Source: VXNE01 sp965200505
Lineage (GTDB): Bacteria; Pseudomonadota; Gammaproteobacteria; Pseudomonadales; Azotimanducaceae
DNA: 64,000 nucleotides
Direction: 5' to 3'
Assembly (NCBI GenBank): GCA_965200505.1
Contig: OZ241343.1
Location: 1,302,001 to 1,366,000, forward strand
In this document: positions 9,074-17,276 of the stretch, in pieces
Position numbering within the stretch: the stretch's first letter is position 1
How the letters are laid out: each line of letters starts with the position of its first letter
Notes under the pieces: generated by a model
Database searches by the model: none
Seen by the model: the letters and a program-made list of their open reading frames with translations, nothing else
Told to the model about the DNA's origin: nothing
Made by a program: the position numbers and the translations under genes

Positions 9074-10183
9074 ATGACCGTGATCGATTGCGACTCCCAC
9101 GTCATGGAGCCGGCAGATTTGTGGCAGCGGTACCTGGAGCCGAAATACCGCGACCGCGCCATTCGCATTGAGGAACAAGATGGCGTCGAGAAGCTCATCA
9201 TCGGCGAGAAAGTGGTGCTGGAAGGGGTGCTCGCCGCGCTTGGCGGCGCCCACGTCGAGCGCCCCAAGCTGTTTTCCGGCGCCCTGCGCTACGCGGATGG
9301 CTGCGAACCGGCAAGCTACGACCCACACGCCCGCGCGGCACTCCTCGATGATTGGGGTGTGCAGCGCGGCGTGTTGTTCCCCACCATCGGCATCCTGCCG
9401 TTCCCGACCGACGACATGGCCCTCGCCAACGCCTACTGCCGGGCATACAACACTTGGCAGGCGGAGTTCCTGCAGACCGTGCCGGACCGCGTGGTGGCCA
9501 TCGCCGCGGTCAACTGGGGCGACGTGGAAGCGGCCGCCGAGGAGCTGGATCGGTGCCTCAAGCTCGGCTTCCGGGGCCTCTTCGTGCCACCGGAAACCGT
9601 GGCCGGCAAGCGCCCAGGCGAGGCGCACTTCGACCCCATCTGGGCCCGCCTGCAGGATGCCGATGCCCCCGGCTGCCTGCACGTCGTGGTGCGCTTCGAA
9701 GGGGCCGCAGCGCCGTTTCGGGCTTGGAGCGAGAGCGGCGCCGGGCTCGTGTTCGGCTTCAGCATGGGCGCCACGGGGCAGCTCATCCCGGCGATGGCGA
9801 GCTTGGTGCTCGATCAGCTCTTCGAGCGATTCCCGCGCCTCAAGGTGGGCAGCGTGGAAGCCGGCTGCGGCTACGCGGCATACCTGATGGATCGGCTGGA
9901 CGAGAAGTACCACTTTTTCCGCGACATGGCGCCGCTGCCGCGCAAGCCCAGCGAATACATCCGCCGCAACTGCTACTTCGTGGCGGAGCCGGAGGAGCGC
10001 TGCATCGGCGCCATGCTGGAACTGGTCGGCGCGGACAACATCCTCTGGGGCAGCGACTATCCCCATGTGGATTCACGCTTGGATGCGCCGGCCCTGATTC
10101 GCCAATCCGTGGCGGGGTTGGACACGGCATCCCGTGCGCGGGTGATGGGCGGGAACGCCGTGCGGCTCTTCGGCCTAACCTAG
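9074..10183 (+). CDS. amidohydrolase family protein (PF04909)
   Basis: A 369-residue metal-dependent TIM-barrel hydrolase/decarboxylase of the amidohydrolase-2 family. N-terminal metal motif is IDCDSHVMEP; the C-terminal catalytic Asp lies in ILWGSDYPHVDS. Members include aminocarboxymuconate-semialdehyde decarboxylase and aromatic acid decarboxylases; several act on aromatic ring-cleavage products. ATG 9074 follows GGAGG at good spacing. The stop TAG overlaps the stop of the convergent MFS gene by four bases within the palindrome CCTAGG. A related amidohydrolase lies at 22886-24070. Confidence 0.82.
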   Translation: MTVIDCDSHVMEPADLWQRYLEPKYRDRAIRIEEQDGVEKLIIGEKVVLEGVLAALGGAHVERPKLFSGALRYADGCEPASYDPHARAALLDDWGVQRGVLFPTIGILPFPTDDMALANAYCRAYNTWQAEFLQTVPDRVVAIAAVNWGDVEAAAEELDRCLKLGFRGLFVPPETVAGKRPGEAHFDPIWARLQDADAPGCLHVVVRFEGAAAPFRAWSESGAGLVFGFSMGATGQLIPAMASLVLDQLFERFPRLKVGSVEAGCGYAAYLMDRLDEKYHFFRDMAPLPRKPSEYIRRNCYFVAEPEERCIGAMLELVGADNILWGSDYPHVDSRLDAPALIRQSVAGLDTASRARVMGGNAVRLFGLT

Positions 10184-11430
10184 GCGCTAGGCTGCCGCCG
10201 GGGCAGCGTCTCCGGCACCAGCGCCGCCAGCAAGAACACGCCGACCAGCGCCAAGGCGCCCGTGCCGGCGCATGCGACGGCGAGGGTGGCGCCTTGCACG
10301 ACGGCACCCATGACGAACGGCCCGCCGGCGGCCCCTGCGTCACCGACCAGCCGCCACACGCCCAGGAACTCGCCGCGTCCGCGTTGCGGTGAGAAGTCTC
10401 CGCCCAAGGTCATGAAGATGCCGGTGCCGAAGCCATTGCCGAGGCCCGCCAAGAGCGCGGCGGCGGCGAAGGTCCAGAAGCTCGTGGCAAGCGGCAGCGC
10501 GGCGATGCCGGCACCTAACAGCAGCAGTGCGGGCGTGAGCGCCCACTTGCGCCCCAAGCGGTCGAGAATCATGCCGGCGGGGTAGAACATGGCCATGTCG
10601 ATGGCGGCGGACAAGCTGAACGCCAGCCCAATTTGCGCCGTCGAGAGATCCAGCTCGGCGCCCACGAGGGGAATCATCAAGAGCCGTCCGGCGCGCAGGA
10701 AGGAGAGGATGACCATGACGCTGCCGGCGGTGGCGAAGGTCTTGGCGTTGCGCCGCACCACTAGGGCAAGGCGTCGGCGACCGCGCCCGGCCCAACCCGG
10801 CCGGGTGTTGGCCGTGAAGGCGAGCACGAGGCCGAGGGCGACGGCCAACAGGCCGCCGGCGCCGATGAGCACCGCTCGAAAGCCAAACATCTCCGCACCC
10901 ACACCGGCAATGAGCGGGCCCAACAACGCGCCACCGCGCTGCATTCCCGCCATCACCGAAATCACGCGGCCCCGTTGCTCGATGCACACGGATGCGGTGA
11001 TGAAGGAGAGGCGCGCCAACAGCCACACGCCGACACCGCCGCCGAACCCCAACGCCGCACACCCCAGCAACACGGCGCCGCCGGCTAGGCCCGCGACCAA
11101 GGTGGCCGCCGCGGCGACGCACAGGCCGGCGACCATCACGCCCTTGTCGCCGATGCGCGCGACGAGCATGCCGGCCGGCACGTCGCCGAGCATGGTGCCC
11201 GCCCCCCTCAACCCCACCACGGCGGCCGCCAACGCAGCGCCACCGCCTAGATCCAAGGCATAGAGCGGCAGCAGAATCTGCACGGCGTTCTGCGCGATGG
11301 CGGCCAGCAGGCTCGGCGCATACACCGGCAAGGCGATGCGCCGCATCACCGTGGCCACGGATTCTGCGGCCGGCGCGGCGTACACGACGTTGCTTGCCGT
11401 GGCCGGGCCGGTCAATTTGTCCGACGGCAT
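10180..11430 (-). CDS. MFS transporter
   Basis: A 416-residue inner-membrane protein with about 12 hydrophobic helices, the family A-like motif GMLVARIGDKGVMVAG after helix 2 and its repeat PAGMILDRLGRKWALT in the second half. A major facilitator exporter or importer; no substrate can be assigned. Start at ATG 11430 gives a ~28-residue cytoplasmic leader before RRIALPVYAP; ATG 11346 would start right at the first helix, and neither has a clear ribosome-binding site. Convergent, overlapping stop with the amidohydrolase gene. Confidence 0.8.
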   Translation of the reverse strand: MPSDKLTGPATASNVVYAAPAAESVATVMRRIALPVYAPSLLAAIAQNAVQILLPLYALDLGGGAALAAAVVGLRGAGTMLGDVPAGMLVARIGDKGVMVAGLCVAAAATLVAGLAGGAVLLGCAALGFGGGVGVWLLARLSFITASVCIEQRGRVISVMAGMQRGGALLGPLIAGVGAEMFGFRAVLIGAGGLLAVALGLVLAFTANTRPGWAGRGRRRLALVVRRNAKTFATAGSVMVILSFLRAGRLLMIPLVGAELDLSTAQIGLAFSLSAAIDMAMFYPAGMILDRLGRKWALTPALLLLGAGIAALPLATSFWTFAAAALLAGLGNGFGTGIFMTLGGDFSPQRGRGEFLGVWRLVGDAGAAGGPFVMGAVVQGATLAVACAGTGALALVGVFLLAALVPETLPRRQPSA

Positions 11431-11657
11431 GGGCAAGGGGTCGATCAGCTGGCTGCCGGTAAACGGCCAATGATATGTGGGGTGGCGGTGCGGCTCGGTG
11501 CCGGTGCCCCGCAACGAACAGGGCGGATGCCCGCCGCCGGGCAGATTGCTTGATTTTGCGTGGGACATCCGCCCGCCGTGCCAATTCGACACCAATTCGG
11601 TGCGCGGAAGGGGCACAGTTGGCGCTTTGGCACCCGACGATTCCCGGAAACGACCCG
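11431..11657. other. divergent intergenic region, nothing recognised
   Basis: This 227-bp gap separates the MFS gene (leftward) and the Rpn-type nuclease gene (rightward). Promoters for both must lie here, but I see no convincing -35/-10 pair, operator palindrome or RNA structure. Confidence 0.4.
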
Positions 11658-12689
11658 ATGCAGTCCAGCGACACACCCTACAAGGTGCTCTTCAAAGACC
11701 CGGGCCTCTTCGAGGAGACGGTGCGCTTGGTCGCCCCCGAACTCGCAGCCGCGCTGGACTTCACGACCGCCGCCTCCCTCGACAAGGAACACCTGACGGG
11801 GCTGGCCCGCACCCGCCTGCAGGACAAGCTGTGGCGCGTCGAGCTGCGTACCGGTTCGCTCAAGAACGACCGCCGCCCCTACGTCTTGGTGCTGCTGGAG
11901 TTCCAGTCCCGCCACGACCCAGACATGGCATGGCGGATGAGGGAATATCTGCACCTGGTCGAGTCCGACCTGCGCGAGGCCGGCACGTTGGAGCGGGAGG
12001 GCGCCCTGCCGCCCATGCTCTCCATCGTGGTACACAACGGCGAGGGCCCTTGGCGGGCCGCCGCGGAGTGCTTGGGGCCATTGGTTGGGGACGGGCCGCC
12101 GGCGCGGATCCCGATGTATGCTACGGTGGACTTGCAGTTGTTGGCGCGGGGGCCAGACGCGCAGGGCCGTGCGCTGGCGCCGGGCAGCCGGCTGGCGACG
12201 CTGGCGGAGGTGGAGTCGGCGCGGGCCGGGGCGCTGCCGAGGCTGCTGCGGACGGCGTTCCAGCGTTACGGCGGCCCGGATTCCGCGGCGTTGCGCCGCG
12301 GGCTGCATCTGCGGGTCGAGGCGGCGCTCGCGCGCCGGGGCATGGCGGCGGAACTGCCTCCGCTGGCCGAGTTCGAGCGGCTGCTCGCACAGAGACGAGG
12401 AGGGCACATGACGGCGATGTTGGACGCGACGCTGGAGCGCTGGGAGAAGGCGAAGATCGCCGAGGGCGTGGAGCGTGGCGCGGCACAGGGGCGTGTCGCG
12501 CTGCTTGGGCGACAGGCGGAGCGCCGGTTCGGCACCGGCGTGGCGGACCAGTTAAAGGCGCTGCTGGCCGACGTCTCAGATCTGTCGCGCTTGGACGAGG
12601 CTGGTGAGTGGCTTCTCGAATGCGCCACCGGCGAGGCGCTGTTGGCGCGGCTTCGGGCCGGCACACACGGAGTGCGTGACAACGCCTGA
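11658..12689 (+). CDS. Rpn family PD-(D/E)XK nuclease/putative transposase with C-terminal DUF4351-like region
   Basis: A 343-residue member of the YhgA/Rpn family (PF04754, once called transposase 31), which has a PD-(D/E)XK nuclease core and promotes RecA-independent recombination in E. coli. It begins DTPYKVLFKDPGLFEE, and the nuclease core shows KLWRVEL followed by VLVLLEFQS (the ExQ variant). The C-terminal ~70 residues (LLGRQAERRFG ... LDEAGEWLLECATGEAL) resemble DUF4351. The region around 12100-12400 is especially rich in GCG/CGG codons. These genes spread as mobile, often multicopy elements; no flanking inverted repeats were found. The ATG at 11658 matches family starts. Confidence 0.78.
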   Translation: MQSSDTPYKVLFKDPGLFEETVRLVAPELAAALDFTTAASLDKEHLTGLARTRLQDKLWRVELRTGSLKNDRRPYVLVLLEFQSRHDPDMAWRMREYLHLVESDLREAGTLEREGALPPMLSIVVHNGEGPWRAAAECLGPLVGDGPPARIPMYATVDLQLLARGPDAQGRALAPGSRLATLAEVESARAGALPRLLRTAFQRYGGPDSAALRRGLHLRVEAALARRGMAAELPPLAEFERLLAQRRGGHMTAMLDATLERWEKAKIAEGVERGAAQGRVALLGRQAERRFGTGVADQLKALLADVSDLSRLDEAGEWLLECATGEALLARLRAGTHGVRDNA

Positions 12690-12781
12690 CTGAACCACTG
12701 CTTGCGCCCATTGAACGGGCGTGATTTAGTGGCCGATGAACCCCCGCGCCGGTTGGCGGGGCAACGTGTGGAGACGAGCCC

Positions 12782-13609
12782 ATGCCAGTGAATCAGGTGA
12801 CAAGCGCAATCCCCAAGCTCAGCAGCGACGAATCCCCGGATGCGCTCTATGGGGCCCTTGCCGAAGCGGGCTGCTTGGTGGTCACCGATGCGTTGCCGCT
12901 GGCGCGGTGCCGGCGGGTCGAGCAAGAGCTGGCGAGCGAACTGGCCGCGGCCCATGTCGTGGAACAGGATGATCCGACGTATTTCTACCCCGGCCGCACA
13001 CGGCGCGTCACGGGTTTGGTGAGCCGTTCAGAGACGGTGCGCGAAGTCATTCTGCACGATCTGTCGCGGGAACTCGCCGAGCGCCATCTGAGCGCCAACT
13101 GCGAGCGGATTCAGCTTCACGTCACCGCCGCCGTCTCCATCGGCCCGGGCGCCCGCGCCCAAGTGCTGCACAGGGAGGAGGACTTGTTCCCGTTCTTCCC
13201 GGTGCCGCGGCCGAATCTCATCCTCGCGTCCATATGGGCCATCAGCGACTTCACCGCCGAAAACGGCGGCACGTTGTTGGTGCCGGGCAGCCACCGCTGG
13301 GATGCGGAGCGCGAGGCGACGCCCGGCGAGGTCGCATCGGCCGAAATGCCGGCGGGGTCCGTGCTGTATTGGTTGGGTGGCACGCTGCATGGCGGCGGCG
13401 CCAACACGTCCAACGATTGGCGCTATGGCGTCATCCTCACCTACTCGCTGGGCTGGTTGCGCCAAGAGGAGAACCAATACTTGGACGTTCCGCCCGAGGT
13501 GCTGGCGACGCTCACCCCCGAACTGCAAGCGCTCACCGGTCATGTGATGCATGGCGGGCTTGGCTTTTCCGTGGCAGACGCCGAGGCGGCCGCTGCCGCG
13601 GCCAGTTAG
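12782..13609 (+). CDS. phytanoyl-CoA dioxygenase (PhyH) family protein
   Basis: A 275-residue Fe(II)/2-oxoglutarate dioxygenase-fold protein. The iron facial triad probably uses His in VLHREED (HxE rather than HxD) and the distal His in GGTLHGGG; the 2-oxoglutarate Arg would lie in NDWRYGV. Also typical are GGTLLVPGSH and the long loop before it. Substrates in this family range from fatty acyl chains to osmolytes and natural products; none can be named. ATG 12782 has GGAG nine bases upstream. It is convergent with the PNPOx-like operon. A second PhyH gene is at 21770-22843. Confidence 0.82.
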   Translation: MPVNQVTSAIPKLSSDESPDALYGALAEAGCLVVTDALPLARCRRVEQELASELAAAHVVEQDDPTYFYPGRTRRVTGLVSRSETVREVILHDLSRELAERHLSANCERIQLHVTAAVSIGPGARAQVLHREEDLFPFFPVPRPNLILASIWAISDFTAENGGTLLVPGSHRWDAEREATPGEVASAEMPAGSVLYWLGGTLHGGGANTSNDWRYGVILTYSLGWLRQEENQYLDVPPEVLATLTPELQALTGHVMHGGLGFSVADAEAAAAAAS

Positions 13610-13676
13610 GAAGAGCGGGGTTCGCCGCCCGCCCCGCCCCCGGCTTTCCAAAACCCGCCGGCGGCTCGGCACCATT

Positions 13677-14099
13677 TTAGGTGCGGGAGAAGTCCACCCC
13701 CAACCAAGCATCGGGCTGCACGCTGACGAGCCGCGCCTTGTCGGCGCCGCGCAGGCCCTTCGCGTACTGCTCGCCCTCCCGTTCGCCCAGATAGCGCACC
13801 GCCATGTCGCGCAGCGCTTCTTCGGTGCAAGGCGCGATGGCGACCACCGGGCCCTCGATGGAAACGTAAGCGTAGGGCGGGGCTTCGTTCTGAGCGCAAA
13901 GGGACACCCGGGTGCCTTCGCTGAGCAACCGCGCCTTGCGGCTGTCTGGCGCCATGATGAACGTGGCTTGCCCGCCCGGCTCGTAGTCGTACCAGATGGG
14001 GGCGAGCAAAGGCCCCTTGCCGGGTTGCGGGATGGCGAGCATGCACACATGCAAGCCACTGAGGAACGCTTCTTTGTCCGCTTGGGTGAATTGGCTCAT
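13677..14099 (-). CDS. pyridoxamine 5'-phosphate oxidase-fold (FMN/F420-binding) protein
   Basis: A 140-residue split-barrel protein of the PNPOx superfamily: GPLLAPIWYDYEPGG near residue 38 and ARLLSEGTRVSLCAQ correspond to the flavin-binding strands and the loop after them. Such proteins reduce or oxidise small molecules with FMN or F420, or simply bind flavin. ATG 14099 is preceded by GGGGGAG at 7 bases. It is the last gene of a minus-strand operon, 20 bp after the ferritin-like gene. Function in that operon is unknown. Confidence 0.72.
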   Translation of the reverse strand: MSQFTQADKEAFLSGLHVCMLAIPQPGKGPLLAPIWYDYEPGGQATFIMAPDSRKARLLSEGTRVSLCAQNEAPPYAYVSIEGPVVAIAPCTEEALRDMAVRYLGEREGEQYAKGLRGADKARLVSVQPDAWLGVDFSRT

Positions 14100-14119
14100 C
14101 CGAGTGCTCCCCCTTGGCT

Positions 14120-14614
14120 TCAATGGGCGGCTGTGCCGTCCCCCCGCTCGATCAACGTCCGCGCCGCATCCAACGATGCGGCCCCTTGGCCGGCCTCCTC
14201 CAGCTCCACGAAGGAGAGGATGGCTTGTTCGTGGTCCACCAGGAACTGCACCGTTTCCCGCTCCGCGGCCGGCGCTTGGGCGAGCAGCGCCTCGAACCGC
14301 TCGATGGCGGCATCGAGTATCGGTCGCATGGCGGAGACCGCCTCGGCGAACGGCATCGCGGCGTAGGTGCGGGCCGCGGCCACCAGCTCACCGGATTCCT
14401 CCGGCACCGTCAGGCTCATGTTGCGCGCCTTCAAGAGCCCCGCCATGCGCCGGCCGGTGACGCGCTCCAGTTCCGCCAAGGTCTCCCACTTGGCGCGTTC
14501 CTCGGTACCCGCCGTCCGCGCCACCTGCTCGAAGAACGCCTCGCCCTGCAGTTCCCCCACCCAAGCGTCATATAGACCGTCCGCATACGAGACGGTGGTG
14601 GCTGCTTCAGTCAT
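14120..14614 (-). CDS. ferritin-like/hypothetical helical protein
   Basis: A 164-residue, almost entirely helical protein rich in Glu/Ala. Helices carry Glu residues in ELQGEAFFEQ, WETLAELERVTG and FLVDHEQAILSFVELEE, a pattern reminiscent of four-helix ferritin-like di-iron proteins, though I cannot confirm paired ExxH motifs. ATG 14614 has a perfect AGGAGG upstream. It lies between the DUF35 gene (54 bp) and the PNPOx-like gene (20 bp), probably in one transcript. A role in redox or metal handling for the operon is inference only. Confidence 0.6.
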   Translation of the reverse strand: MTEAATTVSYADGLYDAWVGELQGEAFFEQVARTAGTEERAKWETLAELERVTGRRMAGLLKARNMSLTVPEESGELVAAARTYAAMPFAEAVSAMRPILDAAIERFEALLAQAPAAERETVQFLVDHEQAILSFVELEEAGQGAASLDAARTLIERGDGTAAH

Positions 14615-14668
14615 GCTGACCTCCTCATCCTTAGGTTGCTGTCCTGTCTCTTAGGTGTCGCCGGGTGC

Positions 14669-15103
14669 CTACACCAGTTGCCACTGCACGAGGGTGAACG
14701 CCGGGTCTTCCTCGGTGTGATGCTCGAACACGGCCCGCGCCGTCGCGCCGATGCGCACCGCTTGGCGGGCATCGCCCAAGATGTTGCCGACCATGCGGGC
14801 GCCGTCGCACTGCGGCAGCTCCACCAGCGCGACCAGATAGGGGCCTTGCTCCTTAAGCGCCGGATGCACTGGATGCCACACACGCTCGAAGCTGTAGATG
14901 CGGCCGGCCGGCTCCACCGCTTCGAAGGCCAAGTTCTCGCTTAGGCAGCGGTGGCAGATCCAGTCCGGCCCCCACTGCCAGGCCCCGCAGTCCTTGCAGC
15001 GTTGCACCATCAGCACCTCGCGCTCAAGCGCCTCCCAATAGGGCGCGTCCAATCCGTCGGGGCGTGGCATGGGCTTCGGCAGGCCGGGGCGGAGGTAACT
15101 CAC
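14669..15103 (-). CDS. DUF35 zinc-ribbon/OB-fold acyl-CoA-binding protein
   Basis: A 144-residue DUF35 protein. Residues ~36-54 form the rubredoxin-like zinc ribbon (CKDCGAWQWGPDWICHRC), followed by an OB-fold domain (FERVWHPVHP ... VALVELP). DUF35 proteins partner with thiolase-like or MaoC-like enzymes; in steroid side-chain degradation the DUF35 protein makes an active complex with Ltp2 aldolase or ChsH1 hydratase. Here the start overlaps the stop of the thiolase-like gene as ATGA, strongly suggesting a stable complex of the two products. Confidence 0.88.
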   Translation of the reverse strand: MSYLRPGLPKPMPRPDGLDAPYWEALEREVLMVQRCKDCGAWQWGPDWICHRCLSENLAFEAVEPAGRIYSFERVWHPVHPALKEQGPYLVALVELPQCDGARMVGNILGDARQAVRIGATARAVFEHHTEEDPAFTLVQWQLV

Positions 15104-16278
15104 AGCGTTGCCTCAGAGCCGAAGATGCAGGAGCTCACCGGCGTCACCATGGGGCCGGAGGCCACCAAGGCGACGTTCGCATCCGGCACCTGATTCGTCG
15201 AATCGCCGCGGATTTGGCGCACGGCTTCGATGTTGAGCCCCAAGCCGTGCATGTAGCACTCGGCGAGGTTGCCGCCGCTGGTGTTGGTGGGCAGCTCGCC
15301 GCTGGGCGCGATGAGGCGCTCCTTCACGAAGAACTCGTTGCATGCGTCCGGTTCGCAGAAGCCGTGCTCCACCATGCTCATCAGCACGCCGCCGGTGAAG
15401 TTCTCGTACGATTGCAACACGTCCACGTCCGCCGGCTTCACGCCCGCCATCTCGTAGAGGCGCGGCGCCACCGTCTTGAAGCAACTGGTGGCGTAGTCCG
15501 GCGTGTTGTGGACGCTGGCCCCGGCGCGATGGTGCGAGCCGGCGACGGCGCTCAACAGATAGGTGGGGCGATGGTCGGTTTCCTTCGCGCGCTCCGCCGA
15601 CACCAGCACCATCGCCGCGGCGCCGTCGTTCTCTTGGCAGCAGTCGTAAAGGCGGAAGGGTTCCACGATCCAGCGCGATGCGTCGTACTTCGACTCGTCG
15701 AGGGGGCGGCCATGCATCACCGCGCGCGGGTTGTTCTGCGCATGGTGGTAGGAGGCGAGGGAGATGGCGCGCAAGGCGTCCTGTTCAACGCCGTGATCGT
15801 GCATGAAGCGCGTCACGCGCATGGCGAACATCTGCGCCGGGGACATCAGGCCGTAGGGCGCGGTGAAGGCCATGTCGCCGGCGATGGCGTTGCGGCGCGG
15901 CCCCTGCCCGAAGCGACCGAACTGGCCTTGCGCGAGGGCGCGGAACACCACCACGCACTCGGCCATGCCGATGGCGATGGCCGCCGCCGCGTTGCCCACC
16001 GCGGCCGAGCCGCCGCCCCCGCCGCCGCCCCATTGCATGTTGGCGAAGCGCAAGTCCTTGATGCCGAGCGCCGCCGCCAAGCGCGACGGATCGTTCTGGT
16101 CGTTGGAGAAGGAGGCGAAGCCGTCCACGCTCTTCGGCGAGATGCCGGCATCCTCGCAGGCGGCGATGATGGCCTTGAGCGCGAGCTTGCCCTCGGCGTC
16201 CGGGGCGCCACCGCGCTTGTAGTAGGTGGTTTCGCCCACACCCAGCACGGCGACCTTGCCGCGCAGCGAACGTTCCAT
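15100..16278 (-). CDS. thiolase-like (SCP-x/Ltp2-type) protein without nucleophilic Cys
   Basis: A 392-residue thiolase-fold protein of the lipid-transfer (SCP-x) group. It begins KVAVLGVGETTYY, has SYENFTGGVL near residue 250 and HGLGLNIEAVRQIRG near the C-terminus. The region of the thiolase nucleophile (about residues 82-91) is WGGGGGGGS and contains no Cys, as in Ltp2-type enzymes that act as retro-aldolases rather than thiolases. Translationally coupled to the DUF35 gene. ATG 16278 follows GGGAGGTG. Expected role: cleave or process a beta-hydroxy acyl-CoA; substrate unknown. Confidence 0.82.
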   Translation of the reverse strand: MERSLRGKVAVLGVGETTYYKRGGAPDAEGKLALKAIIAACEDAGISPKSVDGFASFSNDQNDPSRLAAALGIKDLRFANMQWGGGGGGGSAAVGNAAAAIAIGMAECVVVFRALAQGQFGRFGQGPRRNAIAGDMAFTAPYGLMSPAQMFAMRVTRFMHDHGVEQDALRAISLASYHHAQNNPRAVMHGRPLDESKYDASRWIVEPFRLYDCCQENDGAAAMVLVSAERAKETDHRPTYLLSAVAGSHHRAGASVHNTPDYATSCFKTVAPRLYEMAGVKPADVDVLQSYENFTGGVLMSMVEHGFCEPDACNEFFVKERLIAPSGELPTNTSGGNLAECYMHGLGLNIEAVRQIRGDSTNQVPDANVALVASGPMVTPVSSCIFGSEATL

Positions 16279-16402
16279 CCTCACCTCCCTCAAGCCGAAG
16301 CCCCGCCGCTTGGCGGCGCGGTGTGGGGCCATCAGCGAACCCGTTTCGCGTTATTCTCGCACCGATCATCGTGTGGCGGAAATCGACAAGGGGGAACCCG
16401 AA

Positions 16403-17239
16403 ATGCCCATCAATCCAGCAGCCGTCGGCGCGACCGGCGGCCCATCGAAGCGGAGTTGGACTTCCAAGGACGCACTGCTCTACGCCGTCGGCATCGGCGC
16501 CGGCGTGGACGAGCTGGCGTTCACCACGGAGAACACCAAGGACACGCCACAGCGCGTCTTTCCCACCTTCGCGGTGATCTTGGGCGGTGGCGGGGTGCCG
16601 ATGGATCAGATCGGCAGCTTCAACCCGGCGCTCATGGTGCATGGCGAGCAGGGCATCGAGCTGTTGGGCGAAATCCCGCCGGACGGCGAACTGGAGAGCC
16701 GCGGCAAGATCGCGGCCATCTGGGACAAGGGCAGCGCGGCGGTGGTGGAGATGGAATCCGAAGCCACGGACGCCGCCACCGGCAAGCCGCTCTTCCGAAC
16801 GCGCTCGGCGATCTTCTGTCGCGGCGAAGGCGGCTGGGGTGGCGATCGCGGGCCGGCCGCGAAGGTGGCGTTCCCGGATGCCGAGCCGACGCACCAAGTG
16901 ACCTACGCGACCCGTGCGGACCAAGCCCTCACCTACCGCCTTTCCGGCGACCGCAATCCCTTACATTCGGATCCGGCGTTCGCCGCCCTGGGTGGCTTCC
17001 CGAAGCCCATCCTGCACGGGCTTTGCACCTACGGCTTCACCGGCCGGGCGCTCCTGCACACGCTGTGCGACGGCGACCCCACCCGGTTCCGCTCGATGAA
17101 CGCCCGGTTTTCGCGGCCCGTCATTCCCGGCGACGAGCTCACCGTTTCGATGTGGGTAAATGGCGGCGAGGCGCTGTTCCGCACCACCAACCAGAACGGC
17201 GATGTGGTGATCGACCAAGGCGTCTGCGGCTTCGCCTGA
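16403..17239 (+). CDS. MaoC family (hydratase-2 type) dehydratase
   Basis: A 278-residue double-hotdog protein. The active-site signature is in the C-terminal half, YRLSGDRNPLHSDPAF followed by PILHGLCTYG, which carries the Asp/His pair of (R)-specific enoyl-CoA hydratase 2, as in peroxisomal MFE-2. The N-terminal half (YAVGIGAG, TFAVILGGGG) is the substrate-binding hotdog. It would hydrate trans-2-enoyl-CoA esters. ATG 16403 has GGGGGA upstream. It is divergent from the thiolase-DUF35 operon with 124 bp between, so the two probably serve one acyl-CoA side-chain pathway. Confidence 0.87.
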   Translation: MPINPAAVGATGGPSKRSWTSKDALLYAVGIGAGVDELAFTTENTKDTPQRVFPTFAVILGGGGVPMDQIGSFNPALMVHGEQGIELLGEIPPDGELESRGKIAAIWDKGSAAVVEMESEATDAATGKPLFRTRSAIFCRGEGGWGGDRGPAAKVAFPDAEPTHQVTYATRADQALTYRLSGDRNPLHSDPAFAALGGFPKPILHGLCTYGFTGRALLHTLCDGDPTRFRSMNARFSRPVIPGDELTVSMWVNGGEALFRTTNQNGDVVIDQGVCGFA

Positions 17240-17276
17240 GGGGGGTGCGGTGCCACGCAAGGCTTAAGGGGATACC

